From NCBI GenBank assembly GCA_003988855.1, contig QYAI01000003.1, positions 434,001-498,000 on the forward strand: a DNA stretch of 64,000 nucleotides, written 5' to 3'. The notes beneath the pieces are model-generated. The model did not search any database, was not told where the DNA came from, and worked only from the letters and a program-made list of their open reading frames with translations. Source of the DNA: Arachnopeziza araneosa. Taxonomy: Eukaryota; Ascomycota; Leotiomycetes; Helotiales; Arachnopezizaceae. Each line of letters opens with the position of its first letter. Positions within the stretch are counted from its first letter, which is position 1. Below are positions 46,732-59,158 of this stretch, in pieces. The translations under genes and the position numbers were made by a program.

Positions 46732-47526
46732 TACGACCGATCAAATGAGATTTTGATAAGACTACATCACAGACGCAAGATCGAAGCACCGCGCTGTCAT
46801 CTCAGCTTGAACTAGTTCTGGTGGACTCGAGAGCCTGATAGGCCATGGCTTGGAAGTGCACGTTTGTGAAGGGAGAGGGCAGCATATCCGACGCATCTTC
46901 TCAAATTCTTACAGTTGATAAGACTACCTAAGGAAGCATGCATAAGTCTCGAATAGGCCAACATGAGGCCTTAGACAGGCGAAAATTTTCGGGCAAAAGC
47001 AGCAAGGTTGAAGCTCTGAGACACGGACAAAGCAAAGACAAACCCTCTCTTATCAGGCACCATTTCCGGAGGGGTGGGTGGAAGCAAAACAACATGTCAG
47101 GTACGGTCTTGAAGAACTTGACTCCTGCGTCGTACAGTGGATAGCCTGCATCGTGGAGTGTGAAAGCCAATGCAGGCGCACAAAAGAATTGTGACGGCGT
47201 GTTCCAAATCCACCACACCACAAGGTGGAAGCGGGAGTCAAAGCGCATTTTATCTTCGCAGTCGTGGATCATGAGCTGTGGCTTACGAACGGCCTAATTC
47301 GTAAGAGGAAGATACAATCGAGCTCAGTGTGGAGCTCAGTGTGTTACCCATGTGCAGAGATTTCATCTTGGTAATTCAGAAACACCACAATATGAGCGTT
47401 CCCGGCTCCGTGTGTGCTGAGGTGTAGATAGTAAAATTGACTGTGCTCTACAGCGCTGTATTGCCGTCTTCCTATTCGTGCCACCCTTGGGATTTTTTTT
47501 CTTTCCGTGTTGCCGTCTCGAGAACA

Positions 47527-47560
47527 GCGTTGGTGGTAGTGGTGGAGGTGGTGGCGGCGG
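47527..47560. repeat. GGT/GGC-rich triplet repeat
   Basis: An imperfect run of GGT, GGA and GGC triplets, read as Pro/Ala-coding CCN triplets on the other strand. Confidence 0.8.
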
Positions 47561-48068
47561 CGGATAGGCGACAGGCGAGAGTTCCGCGAGAGGAAATGAT
47601 TTATCAAAAAAGCAATAGGGTGAAAAGGCCAGAAACGCCATGCGGGCGCGGTGGGAGAGTCTGAAACGCGGTGGAGAGTTGGTGACGCATTTGCTGACGG
47701 TCTGCTGAAGGAATGGCAATAGTGTCGTCTGAATTGGGTCGGCGTCGTCATGTGATTGCTGATCTGGACTGAGAATCACTTATCACAAGGTTATCTCGAG
47801 AGGCTTCAGAGACGTGGGATGTTGAGCCACCACCACCGTCCTGCCTTGAGCTGATTGTTGATTCTGATGATGCAGCAGTGGCCGAATGGGTACCGACTGG
47901 TGTCGCTCTGGTCCACCTCGTTGTGACAACCCCGCACCTGAAGCTCCACGACCGTCATGTCTTCATCAACATGGAGGGGATTCAGGCTGGACTACCAAAC
48001 CCTGTGATGTCCTACTGGAGTACTAGACCACAAGAACCTGCATCGACCATAGCTTGGCATTTCTTTTC

Positions 48069-48092
48069 CAGCCAGCCAGCCAGCCAGCCAGC
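48069..48092. repeat. (CAGC)6 microsatellite
   Basis: Six tandem CAGC units. Confidence 0.9.
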
Positions 48093-50235
48093 GTAGATGT
48101 AGGCAAGCAAGATCGAGTACTGGAAGTCGGCGAAAGCCACCCCCTCCTTGATACCAGAAAGGGACATTGTTGATATCTATTGACAACCCTCACCAGTCGC
48201 TCCATGCTAGGGAATGCACCCCCTTATGGCATATATCATATATGTTTTGGATTGTCGAATGGCCTGTCTACAACGTGTAAGAGTGAGAGCTGTTGTCCCA
48301 ATCTTCGAGGCTCGTCTTTCCATACTTCTTCCATTGTCGCTGCTGAGCTTGCTTTTCGGTAGCGAGCGACAAATCAGAGCGACCCCTGGTGTCGACATGA
48401 AAGTTGTGGGTTTTGCTATGCTTGCATAGAAAAAGCAGCTGTGCAAAGGCTTCAGCTCCCACGCGGGTAAAACTACCGCGGTTGACCATTGGCATCAACG
48501 AAACAGAAGTCAAGGCCCTGTAATCCCGCTTGATAAGTGTTATGCTGTGGATAAAAATACCCATCTCGAAACGATCACCACCAGCGGCTCAGCCTCAAGT
48601 CCAAACAAACCGTGGAGATCTGAACGAAAAAGAACGACTCCGAAAGAAATGCATTAATCACGTTAGCAGTAATAGATCAAGCAATCATGCAGATTGAGAC
48701 AAAGAAATATGTTCCCCACCTGATTATCCTTATCCACGGTCCATTCCGCTTCCGCTGCGGTTTTGCCTTCTTCCTTTTGGGGTCTGATTCATTCTCGAAG
48801 GTGCAATTGTCCAGGGTCAGAAAATGGGACCGACCAGGCACTTATATCGCGGTAATTACTTGTGCATGGGTTCGCGGCGCCGGAGTGGCCCTGGGAGTTC
48901 CAAAGATTGTAAAGTCTTGATTACCGAAGGGTAATCCCTGGCTGATAATGTCCATGAATTGCAGGACTAGGCTATCAGCTCAGTGGCACTGTGCTGTGTT
49001 CACTCGTACTGTACTGTAGTATCTCGTTATCTCAGAGTTACCAGATTCTCATCTCAAATCTTGTAAACCCGAAGGCTCATATCAAATGATTTCGATGCAA
49101 CGTCCAACTTTGGCCACGCGAGGATCTCGTGTTGGGAGTACGCACGCCGTCCATTTGCAGATGAGCAGTAATGCAATTTTATCACGAGGCAGGGGACCTC
49201 GTTGGACGAATCCGGGGAGAAGTGATGCCTTAGCCCTCGGCGATTTTGACTAAACAGTTACAGGGTTCAGATTCCGAAGCCTTGACGGTGGGTGGTCTCT
49301 CGCTCGTTCTGAGTGTCTGTTCGACTCAACCATCATTCCATAGCGGACCTGCAAAACCAGAGGCATAAACGGGCTAGCTTGCTACTATCCCCGTTGATAG
49401 GCGGAGAGTACGGTGCGTCGAGGTTTAAGAACGGCCATGTGAAGATGAAGGAAGAGATTTCACAGAGTGCTTCTATTGGTACGGGGTTCCAGTAAGTTGT
49501 TAAGCCGTTCCACCCGGTCGGAATCGTCGCAGTTCGCAACGTGCAATTCCAGGCCTGCTTGAACCGCCATCCCGTTTCGATGGAAAGAGATAAGGCCAGC
49601 TCTTTTGGTTCCGTGGAGTGGCTGATTTGATTGGCCGTGTCGCTGCTAGCGGATCCCAACTATTGTCACATCCTGTCTCTGGGAAAAGGGCGGCTTGAAC
49701 TGAGATGCTCCGCCCGGTATCCGCGGGTGGGGTGGAGAAGGGAAGGCCGTTGCTGGATGGTTTCGAAGAGAAACCTCTGGCCATCCACACTTACCAAGAG
49801 AGGAATCGATAGGACACGGGAGGAAGCGGTGGGATGATGGCTCGGGGCCCGGACTCTTGTCTGGATTTGAACAGTCAAAGGGTCTTCATCCTCCAAACCA
49901 GAGTTTGAATCGCGATATGGCACGTCGTTGCATGCAGCCGGACCAAAAGTTGCCCTTCGCTCTGGGAGCGTTTTGCTCCGGTACCTGCATCGTACCTGCA
50001 GGAGAATCAGAACGAAAAGAATGCAGGATGCGAGTCGCTGGACCTCCAATTGGGTTAGACTCATGGGCCTATCCGATTGGTGGGGAAAGGGTTGGGTGTG
50101 CCGGTCAGCAGTGGCACTGCCATTTTGGCTCTCTGGGACTCTTCCGGTGGCAGCCCGGAAGCCTCCCAGCGTGGACGGTGGTGGTTGCAGGTGCTATTCT
50201 GCATCTGCCGCTTCTTCTAGATGCCCATCATCTTC

Positions 50236-50290
50236 TCCACCACCACCTCCATCACCTCCACTACCTCCTCCACTACCACCACCACCACAC
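50236..50290. repeat. CCACCT/CCACCA-type imperfect repeat
   Basis: A C-rich, imperfect triplet repeat (CAC, CTC, TAC variants), giving long proline or glycine runs in several frames. Confidence 0.85.
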
Positions 50291-51572
50291 TTGGAACTTG
50301 ATTCAGCAAAAACCATGAGGGTTTTGATGACAGCAGCGTCAGCGGATAAACCAGGGAATACGACGGTGTGGTATCTGCGCACCGGGGATGTGCAATCGAT
50401 ATGAGAGGAGAGGCAGGCTGGCTTACGCAATAATGGCCCCCCCCCGTCCAATGCGTAAAAACAGCGACGACTGCCCAGTCTAAAAAGGAACCGCACCAGC
50501 TGCTATCTTTAGGTCGCACACGCCGAAATCCTACGCACAACGTGCATTAGCCAATGCATCGCTTTATGCAACCAGCCAGTGGCAGCAGGCTGATTGTGGC
50601 ACAGGAATGATCAGGTATAGCAACACATTTTCAAACGGTGCGATACTCGAGCTCTGGGACATGGCGCATTCGGGGTCGGCATGTGATGGATATTTCCATC
50701 ATTCGGCGGTCCCAAGTTATGGGCGAAACGCTTCAGTCGTCCCATCACAATGAATGGCAAAGGCAGAGCGAGTCGCCCCCCAAGATATGCGGCCGGCTGG
50801 TCACATTGGCGGGAGCGGTTCTAGGGCTGCTATCGATAAGGAAGGAGCCGAATTAATTATCACCGTGGTCTATCTGAATGTCGATGGAGGTTTCAAACAA
50901 CGGCTACGACCATGGAGATCGACAAGAGTCGTGTAATGGTGATGACATGTTGACCGGCTCGGTAGGCACACTGTCTCGAAGAAACATCGACTTGCACACT
51001 CTGTAAATGAGACGGTGCCAGTTCGACCCCTTGCATTCCTCTGCTTCTGCATGAAACTTGTCAAGGTGAGGGCTAAGTTGAAGGACGAACCTTGAGTTCA
51101 CGATGCGGATTACACTGGCGGTGGCGTATGACGCAGCATTTCCATGGCAAAGTTTCAAGCTGCTCCCGAAGGGGAAGTTGGGTGTAGAACGCAGCGATCT
51201 CCGTACCTGCAGAAAGCCTCCAGGCACCGAAACATTCTCGCCTCGACTCCGACGCTGCTGGAGTGCTTCTGGAGCGTACCTGACTTCTGACATATCTTTA
51301 CTGGCTGCATTTGGTGCGCTCGTTTTGTGACACATTCTCCGCAACAAGCAGTTTGACCTGCCGCAAGCTGAGCCTGGCTGCTCGGAGATTCCCACTCGTT
51401 GTTTCATGCTCGCTCTCCCCACAACTGTTTAGCTGATCATCACAGCGCAGGCGGGGCGCCGGCGAGAGCGCTGGCTCGGACAGTGGTCAGGCCAAGGACT
51501 TACAGTACCACGATGATGAAGGGATCACTATCGATAGTTGATAGCCAGCCTCGGACCCATTGGATAAGATCA

Positions 51573-51602
51573 TGACGAGGAGGAGGACGAGGAGGACGAG
51601 GA
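51573..51602. repeat. Purine-rich GAGGAC repeat
   Basis: Imperfect tandem GAGGAC/GAGGAG units. Confidence 0.8.
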
Positions 51603-53379
51603 CGGCTGAAGAGAGGGGACATGGACGCTGCGAAAAAGAACAAAGCACGATCAGAAGGTGTAGGCTATGGCCAATGGATCACGTCGGTTGCCAGTAATGG
51701 CGTGGATATCTGCATTATTAGCCGTGCACAATTGTGTTTTCCAAGTTTCCCACGTCCAATCCGCGAGGTGGAGGGTGAGAGCTCAAAGTGATTCGCCTGG
51801 TGGCGTTTCGCGTCTCGCTCGAGAGAGTCTTGCCTCTGCAGCGCGAGGACAAATGAGATGGAGAGCGACGTCGCCCTCGTCCGTTGGTTGGTTTCTAGAC
51901 GGACCATCCGCATGGAGGAGCGGCGTTTCCTCCATGGCAGCGTTGCTTCGCATGAAGCCATAAACATGAAGCATCGCCGGCGAGGTACGCAGGGCTGCGA
52001 ATTGTAGGCTGTGTCCGGAGCATCACTGGCGCATCGGATCGTGGTCCACACACCTCGCTTGGAGGCCGATTCCATGCGATTCCGAAGCAAGAAACTTGGG
52101 CGACGTCGACGTGGGCAGGAATAGCTCAGTTTCTTTTTGGGGCGTCAGCATCGAACTGCGAATATTACATTTTCGGGAGACATATTGAACGAGTGAGGCA
52201 GTAGTTGGCCCCAATCCCTTCGCCATGCAGTCAGTCCACTCTTCTGGACAGGTGTGCTTTTTTGCGCCGCTCAACACAGCTAGCCTGGTCGGGCTTATGC
52301 ATGCACATTATTTTATTTATTGCTTTGATGATCCAATGCTCTCGTGCAGAGTGGTACCTAGTGTCTCGCCGCTTTTTGCAAGAGGGCAGGGCCTGTTGTC
52401 GTTGGTGGTGGTGGTGCTGCTGCTGCTATTGCTGCGCACTTCTCAGCAGCAGATCCCCCGGCGGCGTGGCCCAACCAGTCGAAGCCAGCCATTTTCGCAC
52501 CTTTTCCTGGCCCGCTCGACTCACCTTTTTTTCTTCCCGGAAAATCCACCCACCCATTGCCCATTATTCTTCTGTGGGACGTAGCGTCGAACACGAACAA
52601 AAGCCCTCCCCCCCAAAGCCCATGCTCCCCTGCACCCATCCCAGAGACAAGCCCAGGCAAGCCCAGCAAAGCAGCCAGCTGGATTTAGAAATTTGCCCAT
52701 CCCATTCCGCTCCCCCATCCCATCCCATCTCATGCTGCCCGTCTTGCCCCAGACAGGGTCTTTGACGCGGGCTCACCACACACCTGCTGGTTCCTGGCCC
52801 ACCCGTTGGCCATGCTTTCACCTGAGACCTAAGCCACTCGCGGTCCCGGTCTGCCTATCTTGCCTCTATCACGCTCGTTGATCTTCGAAAAGTCTACTTT
52901 ATTTGCAGGGCCCCCGTCACCACTCTCGTTTGTTCATCTCTCAGGTCGACCTCCATCGCCAGGAACCTTTCTTCTTTTATACCGACAACCGGTTTCCCTT
53001 TTGTATCCTCCCCTTTGGAAAACCTTCGACTTGTGCTTGCATCTTCTAAGCCCTCTCGAACTTCTTCCGTTCCTTCCTTTCGCATATTCTTGTCCTTCAG
53101 CATCCCGGGTCTTGTATAACGAAACGTCGATAATAGCTCATCTCGAAACTCCTTGTCGACATCCGTCACCCAAATACGAGTCCATGTATAATCAATAAGA
53201 CGACTTTTGTAAAGATAACAACAGTTGTCCTGTCATTCTTTCCACAATTTTCATACCCATTCTGTACCATCTACAACACCCAACCTTCGAACCCGACAAT
53301 TACCATCATATATACCTCCAAAGTTTCGAAACGAATCTAATCAGCAGACTCAAATCGAAACACGAGCAAACATAACTCG

Positions 53380-53456
53380 GTATGTGCATCCGGTTGCGTC
53401 GAGGGCCGACTGAGCAGTAATGTGTTGTGAGTGGCTTCGCTGACCTTTCCCCAAAG
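53380..53456 (+). other. Possible 5'-UTR intron of the Msn2-like gene
   Basis: Donor GTATGT at 53380, a branch-like GCTGACC and an acceptor AAAG at 53456 would remove 77 bp of leader, including an in-leader ATG. This is inferred from splice signals only. Confidence 0.35.
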
Positions 53457-53493
53457 ACAAATAAACCGAATATACTCCCAGTGAATAATCGCC

Positions 53494-55437
53494 ATGGACT
53501 CTTCATATGCTCACCCGCAGACAATGGGACAGTCTCCATTCTTTTACTACAACCCAGATCCAAAGCCCGACAATCGCCAACACGGCCACTTCTCTCAGCA
53601 GCCTAGCAACGTTCAGATGCCAGTGTACCATCAACATATGCACATGCAGCCAATGCCATCGACTCCCGTATACTCCAGACCCAACTCTGCTGGCTCTCAA
53701 CCTCCAATGCACCCGCAGATGTACAACACTAGTTTCCAGAACAACATGACACCGATGGCATCTCCCCGACCCATGTATCAGAAGCCAGCCATTTTGGTCC
53801 AGGAGCTTGCCCCCAGATTGATGATTGAGCCCACTATCCATGAAGCGGACATGTATTATTACCCATCCACCCCACCACTGTCAGCACCTGGCAGTGTCAT
53901 CAGCAGTCCTTCCAGCTGTGACGTTCTCCCAACACCAATGAACACATTGTTCTTCGGTATCGACGGCTTCGAGGGCGTGAAGGATGGCTGCCAGGGCGAC
54001 GTTCAGAACGAGAATCTCGCTGGCGACTGGGCACGCTGTGGATCGCCGCCAATGACTCCAGGTATGTGGTGAAGTGTCCTTTGGTCTCGCCCCACTAGCC
54101 GCTGGGGCTGAATTCAGTGGTTTCGAGATGTTTTGGTGAAGAATTGGTGACTGATCTTAGAATTTTTAGTGTTCATCCAGCCCAATTCGCTTACAAACAA
54201 CGCTAGCGAGCTCCTCTCTGCGACATCTTGTCCCTCACTGTCCCCTTCGCCTTCCCCTTACCCACGATCTGTCATTTCCGAGCAAGACTTTGACTTCTGC
54301 GACCCCCGAAATCTTACTGTCGGATCTGTTCCAGCACCAAACCCGACATTGATCAAAACAGCGACGGCCACTGAGTTTCCACCGTTGCCAACCCTGTGCG
54401 CGGGAGACGACGAGGAACACCGGTTCATGCTGGGGGGTGAGACCTACAACAAGCCTGCCGAGACGAACGCGAAAACCTTCAATTTCTGCCCCCCTGCCCA
54501 TCACGGTCTCCCTACCTTCGAGCAGCTCTCGGACCTGGACTCGGAAGAAGATTTTGTCAACGGTCTCGTCAACTTCCCCTCGACTGAGAACGTACAATTC
54601 TTTGGCACCAAGCGTCAACGTACATGCTCTGGATCCGACTTGATCTCTCTTGCCAGCGAACCCTTCATCAGCGAAGACGACTTTGAAGAGTTCGAAGACT
54701 TTGAGGAGTCGGAGCAATACGCCACTGCCTGTCTTCCCAGTCCCTCCCTGTCAGGATCCGAACGCGAAGTCAAGAAGGAGAAGAAGACCAAGAAGTCAAG
54801 AAAGGCACATTGCGACGAGGATAGCTCAGAGTTTGACAACCTCGTTCGTTCCCGCAAGTACACCGTCCCAATGAACGCTGCCAGTGGTGCCCCTGCTCAG
54901 GAGAGCACAGCTGAGGTCCAACACGAAGCTGCTCCAAGTCAGTCCGGCTCATCTGAGACCAATACTGCTAACGTCGCTGGCTCTGAGTCTGGTGCCACTC
55001 CTCAGCAAGCTCCTGTGAACCGTCGTGGTCGCAAGCAATCACTCACCGAGGATCCTTCCAAAACCTTCGTATGCGAACTCTGCAATCGTCGCTTCAGACG
55101 CCAAGAACATCTCAAGAGACATTACAGATCCCTCCACACCCAAGACAAGCCATTCGAATGTCATGAATGTGGCAAGAAGTTCTCTCGAAGTGACAACCTT
55201 TCTCAGCATGCTCGTACACACGGTAGTGGTGCCATTGTGATGGGTGTTCTGGAAGATGGCGAACTGCCTGGCGACCACGATGCGGGAAGTGATGGTGAGC
55301 ACATCCAAACACTTGGCAACGTGCTCTTCCGTGTAGCAGGTGCCACATCAGGTAGTGACAGTGAGCTTACTACTTCTGAAGGCCTCAGCAGTGACAACGA
55401 CAGCCAGTCGCGGAGAAAGCGCAAGCGCTCCGAATAA
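53494..55437 (+). CDS. msn2: C2H2 zinc-finger transcription factor, Msn2/Seb1 type
   Basis: Exons 53494-54061 and 54170-55437 with a 108-bp intron give 611 residues. The N-terminal 190 residues are Gln/Pro/Met-rich. The centre is acidic, with an EDDFEEFEDFEE stretch typical of activation regions, followed by a basic KKEKKTKKSRK patch. Two adjacent C2H2 fingers (CELCNRRFRRQEHLKRH and CHECGKKFSRSDNLSQH) lie near residues 490-545, with the RRQEHLKRH and RSDNLSQH helices of Msn2/Msn4/Seb1. Those proteins bind the stress element AGGGG and drive general stress responses. The C-terminal tail ends in RRKRKRSE, a likely nuclear signal. A long leader with a CCCCT at 53010-53014 lies upstream. Confidence 0.87.
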
Positions 55438-56299
55438 GGGCTCTACGTTGGACAATCATTCGTGTATGGTAGACACGAATCTCACGATCACGATATACTC
55501 ATCTTCAAACAATCGCCAACCGCTACTTCTATTTGCGACTGGCTCTAGGGACGAATACTGGGGGGTCTCACGACCATATTGACGTTGCCATGACGGATAG
55601 GGGCTCCGCGACCAAAAGTACTTGCTTTCTTTGATATGACTTTCTCTTCATTGTATTAAATTCTCAATTGCAGACTTTCGTGCCGATTTAGCGTGATGAT
55701 GGACGGTTGGAAGGAAAAGGTGGGGGAACTGTATTTGATATGAGGTGGTGGATGGCTTTACTTTCTTTACATTCGTTGTAATATTAGCGGCGGAAGCTGG
55801 TTGACCGTCTGTCCTGTTACATCATCCTTTCTCATTGGTCTACTTTTCCAGATGTGCTGGCCACGAAGTCCACCAAGTGTACCAGCTACATAGCTACAGC
55901 TACTTGTATAGAATATGTTCACTATCGATCATCATTTTGTTACGTGCAACCCTGAGAATATAAGTGAAATTTATGAACTAAATATAACCAGCGGCAATTG
56001 TACCAAGTTGTGATATACCAAGGTTTGATCCTGACGACGTTGCGTGAACAAAATTTTATTCATGCAAGAAACGTGATTGCCCCCACCGGCCAGAATATTT
56101 TGCCTGCACCTGTTGGTACCACAGTCGTATCTTACCCATTACTCACAACCTACTGGCGACGAAATTGGCGGAAGATAACTTGTCCCTCGAGCATCTATTG
56201 GCAGACTCTCGTTGTTTAAAACACAGTTGCGGCTGAGTTGAGGTAACCAACCACCTGTCGGATTTTCAGCTCAGTCATCAATGCAAGCAACACAACGGG
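55438..56299. other. Intergenic region, Msn2-like gene to DPH6
   Basis: About 860 bp with the 3' end of the zinc-finger gene and the DPH6 promoter. No repeat, RNA gene or extra frame of note. Confidence 0.45.
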
Positions 56300-58684
56300 A
56301 TGGCCGAGTCTCTCAATGTTGTAGCGCTCATTTCGGGCGGCAAGGATAGTTTCTATTCTCTTCTCCATTGCTTGCACAACGGGCATAAAGTTGTTGCCTT
56401 GGGAAACCTTTACCCGGCTCTTGTGTCGCCTCGTGGGGATGCGGCGACCGAGGAGGATGAGCATGACCTGAATAGCTTCATGTATCAGACGGTTGGACAT
56501 GAGGTCATTCCATCTTATGAGCAGACGCTCGGGATACCGCTGTATCGTCAGCCTATTCATGGGACAGCCATCCAGACCGGGACCAGTTACGGGCACTCCG
56601 GTATCCCGGCTAAGGGATCAGAAACTATAGACCAGGAAGCAGATGAAACCGAATCCTTGGTACCTCTTTTAATGAGGATTATGGCTAAGCATCCAATAGC
56701 TAATGCTCTGAGCACTGGGGCAATACTTTCTACATATCAACGAACTCGGATCGAGTCGATAGCCTTACGACTTGGTCTCATACCATTGTCGTATCTATGG
56801 CAGTATCCTGTCCTACCTCCTGGTTCTCAAGCATCCTTGCTTGAAGATATGAGCAGCATAGGTCTGGATGCCAGGATCGTGAAGGTAGCAAGTGGGGGCC
56901 TTGATGAGAGCTTTCTTTGGCATAATGTTGCTAGTTCTCATACGATGCGGCGTGTTGAAAAGGCCATGAAAAGATTTGGCACAGATGGAGATGGAGCCGT
57001 ATTGGGTGAAGGTGGTGAATTTGAGACTTTGGTAATTGATGGTCCAGACCATCTGTTCAAAGCTAGGATTGAGGTCAAGGAGAGTGATATGATGGTTGTC
57101 AGAGAGGGCGGTGGCTCAGCCTGGCTCAGAATCAAGAAGGCCGCAGTAGTAGCAAAAAGGTCAGAGGAGGCGGTAGCAAGGCCACTCAGAACGCCAAAAC
57201 TTCTTGATCCAAGGTTTTGCGGTGTTCTTGATACTTTAAAGGATCAAAACAGCCAAACTACTCACCTTCCTTCTGAAGCTACATTGAGCAGTGAGACTTT
57301 GCCATCCGATGCTTTCGACTCTCAGGCTAGTAATGTACTGCACTGGATAGTCGTTGCCGAAGGACCAACAACAGAATTGTCTATCTCAGAAGAAGCCGAG
57401 AATCTGGTGGCAGTAATCAAAAGCCGTTTAAGTCAAGCATCACTACAAGCTTCAGATATACTGTCTACTATCATTCTCCTTCGCCGAATGGAAGACTTTC
57501 CTATTCTCAATAAAGTAAACAGTTTTCAATAGCCTTTTGATTTATTGCTTACTGTGTGGCAGATCTATGGCACTCTATTCTCCAAACCAAACCCTCCTTC
57601 TAGAGTTACTATTTCATGTGGTGATGCATTACCAAAAGCAATTAGCATTGCGATCGCTCTCAAATTGCATACCTTACACTCTGCTTTTTCCGCAAGAAAA
57701 ACACTTCATGTGCAATCAAGATCATACTGGGCACCAGCAAATATCGGTCCTTACTCACAAGCAATCTCTATACCCGTGGTAGTGCCTGAGTCTTCCAACG
57801 CCCGGTTACGAGTGGTTGCAGTTGCCGGCCAGATCGCACTGATTCCCCACACAATGAAACTTCCTGCAATCGATTCTAGCGTACTAACCCTACATCGCGA
57901 GGACTCCGCTCTGTCAAACTTCAAACTCCAGACAGTACTGTCTCTACAACATCTTTGGCGCATAGGAATAGAAATGCAGGTCGGCTGGTGGACAAGCGTG
58001 GTTGCGTACCTGCCACAAGGGACACTTGAGGCCATTTCTAAGCGAGCAAGAATTGCCAGTAAGGCATGGTCTTTATTGCATACCCGCAACGTAGAAGATG
58101 CAGGCATCGAGGATGAAGAAGAACGAGATCTGTGGGAGGAGAGATTTCACGCAGGCATAGGATCGAGAGGAGGAACAAAACCAGAACGACTGCTACCAAA
58201 CTGGTCATTGATTGATTCTAATGAAAGGATGACCGTTCCGCCATTTTTTGCTGTTGAAGTTGAAGAATTACCCAGGCAGAGTGGGATAGAGTGGCATGCC
58301 CATCTTGGTATTGTAGGTCACCCAGTAAAGGTTTGTTCCAATCCACCGTGATTATAAAGGAAGGCTCACTTCAAATAGCTATATTCAAAATTCAGTAGAT
58401 CTGGGTGGATCATCTATCAATGCACATTTGGAAGTGCTGTGCAGTCAATTATTATGGTTGAACTGCTGGAAACCTTGCCATTGGTCAACAAAGCTCTACA
58501 AGATGCCTTCGGAAACCTTGGCCATTCGCCAGGGTCCAATACGTTTGGTTATTCTTCATATGTTGATGCCTCTATATTCAATGTGCAGATACCAGAAATT
58601 CAAATGGGGATGATACCCTGTCAAAGTATATGGGGCGAGGATGGGAGAAGGTTAGCTGGTGTGTTTCTCTACGAAAACCTATGA
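56300..58684 (+). CDS. DPH6: Diphthine-ammonia ligase (diphthamide synthesis, last step)
   Basis: Amidates diphthine on elongation factor 2 with ATP and ammonium. Exons 56300-57514, 57563-58330 and 58379-58684 give 762 residues. The N-terminal ATP-pyrophosphatase domain starts at once (VVALISGGKDSFYSLLHCLH, with SGGKDS at residues 12-17) and holds NALSTGAILSTYQRTRIES and EGGEFETLVIDGP, both diagnostic of Dph6. Two RidA/YjgF-like domains follow, as in yeast Dph6, with YWAPANIGPYSQAISIPVVV in the first one. The second intron (48 bp, acceptor after CAAATAG) was chosen because it alone keeps the last exon in frame with QCTFGSAVQSIIMVELLETL. Confidence 0.93.
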
Positions 58685-59158
58685 AAACGATACATTGCAA
58701 CCAAATCCTAAGTATATTGTTAAAGACGGCAATCATCTTTTATTATCAAAGCCGAACATTGACAACGAACCAGGCATAGCAGCCAGAGAACTTCTACCGG
58801 CTCGTTGTCGATGAAGAGCCTTGAGATTGCGATTATTGTTAAAGTCAATATTCGACAATATATTAATCATAGCATTCCGAAGACTTCTGCTAGATCGCCG
58901 TAGGCGTGTTCATAGTTTCCAGCATCTCCTGAAAATTCAGCTCTATGAGACACATGACAATAAGACGGCAAGTTTGATTGTTGTTGTGGAATTCGTTCTT
59001 TTGATAAAACCAACGCTAAACTGCTGTCATTACCGCTAGTTCCTTCTAGACTCCTGCTACGGTCTCTCTGCAATGCATAACCCTCCTTTCTCGCCCGTTT
59101 GATGCATTTCCTTGCGCTTTTACTTACACCACACGAAATTCTCGTTTTCGAGTCCACT
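58685..59158. other. 3' intergenic region between DPH6 and the coiled-coil gene
   Basis: Convergent ends. A reverse-strand frame at 58867-59157 is open for 97 codons without a clear start and may be the end of the neighbouring coiled-coil gene if that gene has another frame change, or merely its 3' region. Confidence 0.4.

Larger units (their letters stand above)
45855..53493. other. 7.6-kb gene-poor region upstream of the Msn2-like gene
   Basis: No complete gene is supportable. Protein-like stretches on the reverse strand at 46182-46731 may be remnants. Simple repeats occur at 47527-47560, 48069-48092, 50236-50290 and 51573-51602. From about 52.7 kb the plus strand is pyrimidine-rich and is probably the promoter and long leader of the zinc-finger gene, with several short upstream frames. 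Confidence 0.5.

Noticed and set aside
49855..49920. tRNA-like T-arm on the reverse strand (GTTCAAATCC)
   Set aside because: No matching acceptor, D or anticodon stems could be paired; the T stem is only three pairs.
52205..52765. 186-codon frame ahead of the Msn2-like gene
   Set aside because: Low complexity (Cys/Pro/Ser runs from triplet repeats) and lies in the likely promoter/leader.
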